Shown piece after piece: positions 25,901 to 36,856 of a stretch of 64,000 nt of DNA. The notes below the pieces were generated by a model. The model did no database searches. It saw only the letters and a list, made by a program, of their open reading frames with translations, and had not been told where the DNA came from. Each line of letters begins with the position of its first letter. Within the stretch, counting starts at the first letter, position 1. Origin of the DNA: Reticulascus tulasneorum (Eukaryota; Ascomycota; Sordariomycetes; Glomerellales; Reticulascaceae); NCBI GenBank assembly GCA_001557505.1, contig LSAX01000008.1, positions 2,496,153 to 2,560,152 on the forward strand, given 5' to 3'. The position numbers and the translations under genes were made by a program.

Positions 25901-26730
25901 CGGATCAAAACCACCAATTCTTTTCCAATTTCTCCGTTTCCTTCTCGCCTTTCTTTGATCAGCTTACTCCCAATGGAAATGACAGAAGAAGGCCAAATCT
26001 CTTCGGATTAATACGACAGACGCTCCAAGAGAGATAAGGATCATGCTTACAACTGCTTCAATCACATCAGCTCCGAATTTCGGCCTCGATTATTTCCGGG
26101 TTCTTCGTTTCTACGTGAGGCTTGAGATGATATTTTCTTACGGTTGATTATTGTCCATTAGAGTAGCCTATAAAGCGCGTTTCTTTTTCATCTCTGCACT
26201 TCTACTATTCGTGGTTTTGGCGGTCACGCTGTCTCCTCGGCCTAGTCAGTCCGAGTGAGGACTCAATGACAGTTGAATCCGCGACAAATCCCGGCTGAAC
26301 TCGGCTTACAAGGCACACAATAAACGGCTTCGGGCTTATCTACGGAATGAAATGGCCTGCACCGCCAAACCCAAATGTCGATAGTTGCCGGAACCTTTTG
26401 ACCAACCTTCTGTCTAACAAGGAGCCATTGCTGCGATAGTACCAGGAGTCGCATGGCATCGTGCGGTATTTGGCCAGCCAAGGTCAAAGAACATAATCTG
26501 GCATGTCGCGCGACTAGTAGCAGGTCTATTGGCACTTTAGTCACTACCTTAAGAGGCTGCTTTTCTTGGCAAGGTCTCTGCTTCCTTTTGCGTTTCCGCG
26601 TTTCTTCAGACTTTTTGTCGTTGTCGTCCTCCACGTCCTTCTCATCCTCTTTGTAAAATTTACGTAAAAGAGTATATACATCCTATAATTGCTAAAGTTA
26701 TAGAAGGTGGCATAGGGGAGTAAATAGATA

Positions 26731-26772
26731 TTATAAAATTTATAAAATTTATAAATTTTATAAATTTTATAA
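26731..26772. repeat. 42-bp perfect A/T palindrome
   Basis: The 42 bases equal their own reverse complement. They are built from reiterated TTATAAAATTTATAAAATTT-type blocks on the left and the mirror form on the right, so the stretch could extrude as a cruciform or fold into a hairpin. It lies 23 bp upstream of the six-unit minisatellite at 26796. Confidence 0.9.
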
Positions 26773-26795
26773 ATAGGATATATTATAGTCTCCTA

Positions 26796-26996
26796 GAAGT
26801 TCATTCTGCAAGAAGCCGCCCGGAAACTAGAAGTGTATTCTGCAAGACGTAGTCGGGAAATTAGGGTGCATCCTGCAAGAAGCGGTCGGGAAACTAGAAG
26901 TGTATTCTGCAAGACGTAGTCGGGAAATTAGAGTGCATCCTGCAAGACGTAGTCGGGAAGTTAGAGTGCATCCTGCAAGAAGCGGTCGGGAAACTG
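26796..26996 (+). repeat. Minisatellite, six units of 33-34 bp
   Basis: Six consecutive units share the core TTCTGCAAGA or TCCTGCAAGA, followed by AGCGGTCGGGAAACTA or CGTAGTCGGGAAATTA. Two sub-types occur in irregular alternation, with differences mostly C/T and G/A. Units begin at about 26796 and the last ends near 26996. No open frame runs through the array, so it is unlikely to be a protein repeat. Confidence 0.88.
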
Positions 26997-27624
26997 GAAA
27001 AGTAGAGCATTTGAGTGCTGTGGGTTACTGGGGACCTAAGCAAGGCAATTATGCCGAGTAATATGTTGGGTTGATTATCGTATGACTACTATCAGTATAA
27101 CTTTAGCATAAGCTTAAATGCTGACCGGTCACTACGCTGCCGCCTCTCTCTCTCCCCTAAATTGCCAAGAGCTTCAGGCGAAAAGTTGCGCCTAAGCTTG
27201 GCGTCAAGTAAGTATTCTGGTCTGCTGATTCTCATCTGCCGCTCGGTAAGCCAGATCATCTCCGCTAAGCGCAGGGCTGCTCCATAAGAGAAGCGGTGAT
27301 GCTTTCTGAGCTTACCGGATCTTACATAGTAACTACGGGGCTCATACCCTCCAAGTCTTACACTAGCACTAATACTTTCCGTCTGACTTTTGTCTCCAAG
27401 TTTCACGTGCATACATATAGCAAGAGTAAATATAATGGTGAAGACACGGCCTCCAGCAAGCGGTGCACGCGGCCGCCAATACTACGCAACTCCGAGGTCT
27501 TGCAGCTTTTTGTAAGAGTTGCTGATGGAGGAGGAGAAGGAGGAATAGGCCGAATAGGACTGATCTCAAGCGGCCGCCTTCGCGGCGGCATGGTCTTTAG
27601 CTGAACAACCAGAGACATAATTAC

Positions 27625-27645
27625 CCAATCTACAAGTATATAAAG
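27625..27645 (+). promoter_or_regulatory. CCAAT and TATA box of the CVNH gene
   Basis: A CCAAT pentamer at 27625-27629 and TATATAAAG at 27637-27645 lie 110-130 bases before the start codon at 27758, a reasonable distance for a fungal core promoter with a leader of roughly 80 nt. Confidence 0.5.
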
Positions 27646-27757
27646 CAAGATCAAGATCTACTCGGATGGTTCTCGTTCTTCATCATATCGATACATCACA
27701 CATACTCTCTCATTGAAGCCAACTAGCACCTTTCATACGCTATCATCTTATTTAAAC

Positions 27758-28255
27758 ATGCAATTCTCTTCGTTTATTGTTCAGGCACTCTTGGCCACTG
27801 CCGCCCTCGCCCAGCCCCTTGAGCAGGATGAGCACACGAGCACAATTCAGAAGAGGAACTTCGCCAACTCCTGCTCTGGTTGTTCAGTTACCTCGAACTT
27901 CATCTTGAGCTGCCGAGTAATACTGTATCAATGCCTGTTAAGGATTCATAATTCTAATCTGTCTCTTTAGTGCACGAACAATGGTGGAGCGCAAGTCGGA
28001 ACGAGAATTGACCTTGGCATATGCCTAGGCAACAGCAATGGCCAGATGATAGCGCAAGCCAAGTAATACTGTCTAAATGCTCTTCAAGGACCCGTCATTC
28101 TAATACGTCTCTTCAGTGGCAACGCCCCAGGCTCCTGCAATTCCCCTGTACTGCAAGACATCTCAGGGGGGAAACAATTGGTTGCGATTTGCCGGAACAA
28201 CGCCGGCGGCACCTTTCGCAATCCGGTCTCACTCAGTATGGGTCTTCCAGATTGA
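27758..28255 (+). CDS. Secreted cyanovirin-N homology (CVNH) protein
   Basis: Small secreted lectin-like protein of 129 aa from exons 27758-27916, 27971-28062 and 28117-28255. Residues 1-18 (MQFSSFIVQALLATAALA) are a signal peptide; Lys32-Arg33 is a Kex2-type site that would release the mature protein starting NFANSC. The mature part has the two-repeat CVNH layout: SCSGCSVTSNFILSCRC, RIDLGICLGNSNGQMIA, then NGNAPGSCNSPVLQ, KQLVAICRN, and NPVSLSMGL. CVNH proteins bind mannose-type glycans; specificity here is unknown. Both introns are 54 nt, start GTAATACTGT and closely resemble each other although they sit at non-equivalent places in the two repeats (phase 0 and phase 2). The gene lies about 1.1 kb from the A+T-rich island. 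Without splicing it appears only as fragments; the reconstruction is consistent in phase and domain, so I am fairly confident. Confidence 0.82.
27917..27970 (+). repeat. Introner-like intron copy 1 (CVNH intron 1)
   Basis: 54-nt intron matching the second intron of the same gene at 41 of 54 aligned positions with no gaps. Shared blocks include GTAATACTGT at the donor, AATGC, AAGGA, ATTCTAAT at the presumed branch site and GTCTCTT plus AG at the acceptor. Confidence 0.75.
28063..28116 (+). repeat. Introner-like intron copy 2 (CVNH intron 2)
   Basis: Second 54-nt copy. The exon sequences flanking the two introns are not similar, and the introns are in different phases, which argues against the pair arising by duplication of an exon-intron block. 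Confidence 0.75.
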
Positions 28256-29015
28256 TGGCTCAGATTGATGCTAACTCATATACCTAAGATTTTATCAACA
28301 ATAGCAATGGTGTACTCTCATGCTTCGGCCTCATTACCCCTTGATTTACCACCGCCTGTTACTTCTTCCTTTCTTTCCCTGTACGATCCCCGGGTCGAAT
28401 ATCAGTCGTTACCAATGCTTGTTTTAGATTGGAAGTTTCTCCATAGCTTCCCTCGTTACAATACACGCTATAAAGTAGGCAGCAGCCTCACCAATTGCGT
28501 CTAAAAATCTCACCAGCTCTCGTTGTTAATGACGTTTTGTGACTCTGGCATTATCACTACCATAAACTTAGCTTTTTGTTCATTGGGGTGTAAATATAAC
28601 CTTATTTGTACTGAAGCCTCTCCTTGATATCCCGGCCCGCGAGCTTATCTCTTTACTCTTTGCTACAGATTACCTCTTGGCCTTCCTTGATGAGAGCTGC
28701 TTGTCTGTGAAAATAATGATAGTAATTTAAATCCAACTTTTTATAAAGTTGCCATAACCTTTTCTTTGGCGAACTACCTTATAAGATTATATTTACCTTG
28801 CTGCTTAAATTCTTTTCAGGAGCGGAGCGTAGCTCTTCGTGGGCGCCGGAGGGCTTGGAGTGGCGTGCGTATCACCTTCGTGTCCTCGGTTGACATGCTT
28901 TTCTGTGTCTCTCATAGGCCTGTCAGCCCCTTACATGCTCCGCATATATGTTGGTAGCCTCCCCTTGTCATCTAGCTGTTAGCTTTGCCCGCCCTCAAGC
29001 GCGAACTCATAAGCA
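28256..29015. other. Non-coding stretch near the isochore edge
   Basis: 760 bp after the CVNH stop. The longest frames, at 28265-28504 and 28766-28957, have no recognisable similarity. Nothing else is seen. Confidence 0.45.
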
Positions 29016-29248
29016 ATGGTGGAAAACCCAGTGCTGCTTCTCTTTGCGCTTGTTGCTGCAATAAGAAACGCGGAAGGTGTAAGGCTCTTTCCAATACTGG
29101 CGGAACCTAGCTAACCTACAATTAGATCGATTGGGACGAGGTGGCTAGGTTAGCAGGTCTTGAAAATGGCCGCACTGCTCGGCAGATTTACCACGAAGTA
29201 AGTCGAAGGTACAAGAACGAGACGTTGCAGAGAGGAGAGGGCTATTGA
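29016..29248 (+). CDS. Possible small Myb-like/HTH protein
   Basis: Two exons, 29016-29078 and 29126-29248, would encode 61 aa: MVENPVLLLFALVAAIRNAE, then GIDWDEVARLAGLENGRTAR, then QIYHEVSRRYKNE and a short tail. The 47-nt intron has a GTAAGG donor, a GCTAAC branch site and an ATTAG acceptor. The pattern of a helix, then IDWDEVARLAGL and a basic third helix, is what fungal small Myb/SANT-like DNA-binding proteins look like, in which IDW-x-x-VA is common. The context ATGG after AAGCA is a good start. It sits about 130 bp from the A+T-rich island, so it may be a decaying gene or a transposon-captured fragment. No partner gene suggests a role. Confidence 0.4.
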
Positions 29249-30299
29249 TATTACTACGTAAAGCGAGCAGACGTAGTTGGCACAACTGCACGTGCGCGAA
29301 GCAGCACTATACCCGATTGGGAGACGACAAGCGAGATCCTGACAGGCCGCTAAACTCGGCGGGGTAAGCAGCGCTTTTCAATTTATTAAGATATATATTA
29401 ATATAAACTTAAGTTTTTAAAAGATTAAGTTAAAATATTTATTCTCTTTTTAAATAAAAGATATTATAATTTAATTTAAACTTTATTTTTAAAAATACTT
29501 TAATTTTTTTTATTTTAATTAAAAATTATTAAGATATTTATTATATTTATTAAACTTAAAAAGTATTTATAAAAAATTAAATTTATTTATTTTTATTTAT
29601 TATATTAATTTAAAAAAAATATATAATATTTAAAAATATTATATTAATAAAATGTTATTTATAAATATTATAATAAGTTAATAAAATGTAATTTATTTAA
29701 TAAAATTTTTAATTTAAATTTTATTAATTATATTTATAAAAATAAAAATAATTAGAAAAATCTTAAAAATCTTCAATTTTTTTATATAAATAATTTTTTT
29801 ATATAATTTAATAATATCTAAAAAAAGCTATTTATATATTTATTAATAAATAATAATAAATTAATATATTTAAATAAAATAAAATAAATTAAATTAATAA
29901 TAAATAAGAAATATAATATATTTAAATAAAATAAAATTAATTAATAAATAAGAAATATAATATAATATTTATTATTATATTAAATAAAATATTATAATAA
30001 TAATTATATTATTTTTATAATAAACTAAATAAAAAGTTTATAATATTATTAATTTGCTAATTATTTTACTAAACATTAAAATAAAAAAAAAAACTTATTT
30101 ATAATTATTATTATAAATAAATTTTATTTTATAATAATTATATAATTATATACCTAATTTTATTTTATAATTAATAATAATTAATAATATCTAACTTATT
30201 TTATTATATTATCTTTTTATTATTAATAAAGTTATAAAAAAAAAGATTTAGTTTATAACCAGCCCTCTTTGGCTAAATAATCATAAAACCGTTAATAAA

Positions 30300-33200
30300 A
30301 TCTAAATAAAATAGCTTATAAGATCAATGATGGCTGTATAAGGCCGTAAATATATATATAAGGTAACATATTTAATATGATGGTAATAATAATAGAAAAA
30401 CGTTAATATTAATAATTAATAAGGTAAATATTATCCCGTTTACGTTAAGCTATAAACGACTATTTAAGGTTATATATATTAACAAATTAATTTATAACTT
30501 AAAGATGTTAAACTTAGTAATAAATATTATTATTAAAGTTAAAAAGTTTTTTTATTTAAGATGATAGAGAACTTAAAATATAAACGCTTATAGAAAAGTT
30601 ATTAAGATATCTTAAAGTTATATAAAACTGATTAAACTTTATTATTATTAGATTTATAATTATTAAAAAGAAACTTAATATATTAATATTTAAACTTATA
30701 AAGCTTTTTTTAATATTAAAAACATATATAACCGTGATCATCTTTAAACTAATATAAGAAAATATATATTATAAATTAATTATTTATATTAAAGATATAT
30801 TAGCAAATATTAATATAAAAATATTTAAAAAAATATTTAAAACTATAAACTAAATTATAAAGATAAGAACAGTTATTATAACTTATAAACTAACTAGCGA
30901 GACTAAGAGGTAATATTTAGCTTTAAGATAATAAGAAATATATATGAAAAAAGAGATAACTAAATCTAAATTATTTTTTACCTTAAAATTAGAACTTACC
31001 ATATTAGGTTATAAATAATGATAAACGGCCTTAAATAATTAACTATAAACAAAAGAACCTTCTTTATTAACCTTTAAGTTGAAAATAAAATAAAAATTAA
31101 AGAAGTTAAATAACTTAAAAATAGTAAATACCTCTTTATAATTATAAACGATCTTATAAAAGTTTATAAACTTTATTATAAAGATATTATTTTGGATTTA
31201 AAATAATTTAGTTATAAATTATATAAGGTTATAATTAAAGTTAAATAATATTATAATTATTAATAATTTAGTTATATTATAAAAGTTTATAAATAATTAT
31301 TTATATATAGATATTATAAATATAAAGGCTATTAAGATAAAGACTAAATTATATAAAAATTAATTTACCTTATATATAACTAAAAGAAATTATCAAAATA
31401 CCTTAATTATATAAAAGATCATTTTATATAATTAAAAACCTATATTAACTAAAAGAAATAATAAACATTTATAAATATAACTTAAATTATAAAGTCTTAA
31501 TAATTCGTTTTTATAGATAACCTTTAGATTAACAATCTTATACTTAATATCTACTTATAAGATTAATAATATATATATATATATAAAGCTAAAAGGCTGT
31601 ATATAATTATGCTAATTACTTAGATTATATTAGTTAAAAATAAACTTAAAGGTTTTATTAAAACTTTAATAAGTTTTAAAGATATTATGATAATAATCAT
31701 ATTATTATAAACTTTTATAAATATATAAAAGACCATAGTTAGCTTAGAATTAGAAATAAAAGATAACCTTAATCTTAATGAAGATATATTATTATATTAG
31801 ATAATTAAACCTATAAAAAATAATATATATATATATATAAAACTTTATAATTTTATACTTATTAAATTATAATATAAAGAAGATTATAATTAATATAATA
31901 AAAATAATATATAATAAGGCTTTATATAATATTATAATTATATAAAAGCTTATATAGAAAAAAAAAGTTATAAAGATATATTACCTAAGCTCTTTTAGAT
32001 ATTTAATAATTAAGTATATAAATAAAAAAAGACTATATATAACTATTTATATCTATAAGATTATAAAGAAATAGATATATTATATTAAACTAAACTAATA
32101 TAATATTATTATATTATTAAATAAAAGTCTATTTATTATATATTCTATATATTTAATATACTTAAGTTTATATATATATACAAATTAAAATATAGCCTTA
32201 GATAACCTTATATAATAGTTAATATTAATAAGAAAAACCATATTATTAAGAAATTTCAACTTTAAAGATCTATAATAATAAGCTAACGGCCGTATATATA
32301 TAAATATATATAAGCTTATTTAACTAATAAAAAGATAAAATTTACACCTTATTATATTTCTAGGTATTATCATTAAATAAGTACTTAGATATATAAACTT
32401 AATAATTAAACCTTTATTAGGTAACCGTAAATAATTATATAAGATAGATTAAGGTAATATTATATAATAGATCTAACTATATTAGATAAGAATATAAGAA
32501 AATAACCATATTAACAACTTTATAAAAATAAAAATAGTTCGCTTAATATACTTTTAACTAAGATAAAACGGCCATAGAAAGTTATATATTATTATAATTA
32601 AAAATACTAAATATAAATAAAGAACTTAATTAATATATTATATTATTAATAAAGGAACTAATAAAGATTATAACTATTTATGCCGATATAACATAAAAAG
32701 AGAATATATTTAAGAATAATTAATAAAATATAAAGATTTATAAAATTATCTAAGAAGAAAAAAAAGCAAAAAAAAAAATTATATATAAAGAACAGATAAA
32801 GTTAAATAATATTTTAAAATTATAAAAAAGCTTAAGAGGTAAATAATAACAAAGGTTAAAAAAGCTTATTAATAAAAAGCTTTATATAAATAATCTAATA
32901 AACTAGATAATATATAGAAAATAACAATTTAAGCTTAAAAAGATAATTAAAGACTATATAAGCCTAACTTAATCTTATTTTTATAAATAAATATATATAA
33001 TAATATATAAACTATTATATATATAGATAAAGCTAAGGCTTTTACTAACTAATTTTACTTTACTATAATTATAAACCTTAAAAATATTTATAAATAAACG
33101 TTTATAAACATAAGTTATTTTAATATAATCTTTATTAATTATTTAGTTATAAAAGATAAAGTTATCATAACATTTAAAGTTTATAAACCTTAAAATATGT

Positions 33201-35330
33201 CTAGACTAAACAAACTTCTGAATAGGTTCCTCTTCGCGTATGGAAACTTGTTAATAACTATAATTGCTAATATTATTAACGTTTGTTAAAAACTAAAATA
33301 TTATTTAATAATATTTAAATAATCTATGATAATAATTATCTTAAAGCTAAATAAGATAGAAAAAGATTATATAAATATATAAAGACTAATTATATTATTA
33401 ACTATAATAGGTAAGGTTATAAAAATTATATTTATATATAAGTTTATATAAATAATTATAAATGTAAATATATTATTTTTAAAATAAATAAATAATAAAA
33501 AGGGAAAGTCTATAAAATTAAGCTTTTAGTTTTTAACAGATTAGATTAAGATTACTTAAAACCTTAAGTTTATAATTATAATCTTATTTTTAGATATTAA
33601 AAACACATTTAATATAATAATCTTATTAAGATTTATAAATAATTTATGTAAACTTAGATTTATAAAGTGGTTAATTTAATTTATTTTAAATTATCTTTTA
33701 AAGAAAATAACTTAATTATTGTTTAATAATAAGCTAACGTAAAAGATCTTAAACGATTATAAGATATTATAAAGGTTATTAATTATTACCTTATTATTTA
33801 TATTATATATAATCTATTTATAATATAACTTATATAACCTAAATAATATCTTAATTATAAAGTTTATAAATAATATAAACCTAATTAGACTTAAGAAGAA
33901 AATAAAAGATATATATATATATAACTTTAAGAGGTATATAAAGTATATTTAGAATAAATTAATAAATATAAAATATAATTTAACTTTAACAAATATTAGT
34001 TTTTATATAATAATAATAAAAAATAAATAAAGATTATATAACTCTAACTAAAAGAATATATAATTATATTTAATAATAATATAAAAATCTTAAATATATA
34101 ACTTAATAAAAAGTTTAATTAAAGATTATATATAATAACCTTTAAATAAAAATTAAAAATATAAAGATTAATATTTAATAAGATCTATATATTAACCTAA
34201 AAGCTAAGCCTTATATAAATATAAATAATTTATATAACTATTATAAAAATATTAATAAATATCACCATATTAATATAATATAATATTATTAAGATAAGAA
34301 AGATAGAAAAACTTCTTTAAACTATATAAAATAAATACCTCTATATAATCTCTAAAGCTTTTAAAAAAACCTTTAATAACTAAAAAGAGATTAAAACTTT
34401 TATCTTTTTAATAAACCTCTAACTTAATATTAAGATTACTAAGTTCTAGAAAAGATTATATAAAAATAAGATCATAGATTAGATTTATATAATATATAAC
34501 TATATAAAATTGTTTATAACCACGATTAAACTTATAACGATATAACTTACTATTATTATTATATATAAAGCTTTAATAGAAGAACATAATATAAAAGGCT
34601 AATATAATAATATAAAGCTATAAGAAACGTTATTAATAAAATAAATAAAATAAGCTAAATAATAAACGAATGGACGTAAACGGTAACTTACGGACTTTAT
34701 AACTTATATATAGTTATTTATAAAAGCTTTATTAAAAGTATATAAGTAGTTATATAAGAGTAAAAGCTTAACATTAATCTAGATCTATATTAAGAAGATA
34801 AGATTTAAAGTATTTCTTTTCTTTATAAAAATCTTAAATATAAATACATTTAAATATATTTATAATTATAAAAAATAAATTATAAGATATATTATATTCT
34901 TCTATAATAACCTTAAAAAATAATAAAAATAATTTATATAAAAACTAAATAAGTATATTAACCTATATATTAACCTTAAATACCTAAAAAAAGCTAAGAT
35001 TATTATAAGATAAATTATTAATATTAAACTTTTATAGATATTTATATTTATATATAAGCTTACGTAATAATAAGACAAAAAAGATTAGAATATATATAAA
35101 CGAAAATATAATAATAAAAGATAAATTATTAAAATAATATAAAACTGTAAATAAACACTTAAAAGACATATAAATCTACATAAGATTATATATAAAATAT
35201 TAAGTTATAGATAAACATATTAAGATATATAAGTCTATATAAGATTATATCTTAGATATTAAATGTTAAACTTTAAACTAAATATTATCTTAAAACTAAC
35301 TTATTTATAAGGTTTTTTATAAGTTTTCAC
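30300..35330 (+). mobile_element. Decayed Tad-like LINE (non-LTR retrotransposon)
   Basis: Only a relic. The clearest part is the reverse transcriptase on the plus strand: at about 33,490-33,560 KGKSIKLSF-stop-FLTD-stop-IK matches the GRSTETALQLLTDQI block of Tad-type LINEs, and at about 33,590-33,750 FLDIKNTFN, then LLRFINNLCKLRFIKWLI, FILNYLLKK and LLFNNKLT match the catalytic region around LDVSGAFD. About 2.3 kb upstream (near 31,300) a YKYKGYQDKD-like string could be a C-to-Y mutated CCHC knuckle of the gag-like ORF. Many in-frame stops make it inactive. Boundaries are approximate; I saw no target duplication and no clear 3' tail. Confidence 0.55.
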
Positions 35331-36769
35331 GGCCGAAGACTTTATTAAAACTTTATAAACCTGTTTATTATTTTTAATAAATATAAAAACTTCCTCTTTT
35401 AATTCTATTTCTTTTTTCTTTTCTTTTATTTTATATATAGCCGCTTAAGCTAAAAATGTTATTTAAAGCTTAAGCTTATCTTGGATAATAAATATAATAT
35501 TAGATATTTATAAAAGTTAATATATAATCGTTTAAAGATATATAAAAGAATATATAATATAAAAAATATTAATAAAAAGTAATTTTAAAATATAATTAAT
35601 AATCTTAAATAATAGATTTATTATCTTACTTTAATAATTAATAATAAAAACAATATCCAATAAATCGATATTTATAACCATAAAAGTTACTAAGAGACCG
35701 ACTAAAGATAAGGCCGCAGAAGATAACCTAACGGCCGATTAACTAACCTAACTAGTTTTAACTTATATATAAACAATATTAATATTAGGTATAATATATT
35801 TAAATATGATTATGTTTAATAATAAATAAGTATATAAACTATTATTATCTAGACTATAATCTTAATAAGTTATATAAGACTAAATAAATTAATATAAAAT
35901 AATATAATAATAATCAAATATTTAAAAATATTTAATAAACTAATATACAACCATATAAGATATTAAGTAGATTTATAAAGTTATAAATAATATTTATCTT
36001 AATATAAACTTTATATTATAAATAATTATTCGTGGTTATTAAGAAGAAATATTAATAAAAGATTAAGAAAGATTATATAAGATTATATATGTATATCTAA
36101 GATATAATACCTATTTACTAGGCTTAGGCTTTTTACAAATGGTTAGACTGTAGGGGTTTTATATAGATATAAAATAGATATATTAAAGATAATAAATAAG
36201 TAATATAATATTATTATTAAAATAAAGATCTAATATCTAAAACGTTATAAGACTATATAAGACTATATAAGATTTTTTAAAGATAAGATAATTATAATAG
36301 ATTAATATTAACAAACGATAAATATAAAGCTATATAAAAATATATTTATAAAATAATAAATAATAATAAATATTTTTAAAACAAAGATTTTTAAGAGAAA
36401 TTAGTTATATATATATAATATTTAAAACTATATATAACCGCCCACGAGATACCAGATTAAGAAACCACATATAAAGAAAAAGTTAGCTAACGGTAACTAC
36501 CGTTAGATATAAGAAAATGTGAAAAACCAACAAAAGAAGTAAACACCGCTAAGCAGCTTAAAAAAGAAATAACAAATAAAAATAATAAAAGTATAAAGAA
36601 AATAATCTTTTATATTAATATATAAAACTATATAAAGATAAAAGAGACCGTCTCTAAGACGACTAACTTATATAAATAATCGATTAATAAGTTAAGATAA
36701 GTCTAAATACCTATATAATCCTACGTAAAGCAGCATATATAATAATATCTATCTTATCTTAGGTAAAAA
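35331..36769. other. Unassigned A+T-rich spacer before hAT element A
   Basis: Degenerate A+T-rich sequence with scattered less mutated words such as CACGGCCGAAGAC, and two slightly G+C-richer patches near 35,690-35,750 and 36,430-36,560. No open frame and no recognisable protein. It may include the LINE 3' part or a further relic. Confidence 0.4.
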
Positions 36770-36856
36770 CAGGGTTGTGATTTTAGTTAGTCTTTAGTCT
36801 TAGTTAGTCTTAATTAGTATTTTAAAGACTAAAGTAGGTCTTTAGTTAGTCTTAAT

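Larger units (their letters stand above)
22908..27757. other. 4.85-kb stretch without a confident gene
   Basis: The longer minus-strand frames (23506-23913, 23948-24181, 26263-26634, 27092-27412 and 27403-27591) have fairly protein-like composition, but I recognise no family and could not splice any of them into a convincing model. The frame at 26263-26634 begins with a strongly Lys/Arg-rich run. There is a 12-base C run at 24901-24912. From about 26660 the base composition becomes A+T-rich and includes a palindrome and a minisatellite, listed separately. These could be decayed or lineage-specific genes. Confidence 0.4.

Noticed and set aside
26263..26634. 123-codon minus-strand frame with a Lys/Arg-rich start
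   Set aside because: No start ATG at the frame opening and no similarity I recognise; the A/T patch just upstream suggests degenerate sequence.
27092..27591. Overlapping minus-strand frames that might form a two-exon gene (start MPPRRRPLEISPIRPIPP)
   Set aside because: Candidate GTATGC donor and nearby acceptors do not keep the second frame, so no coherent model results.
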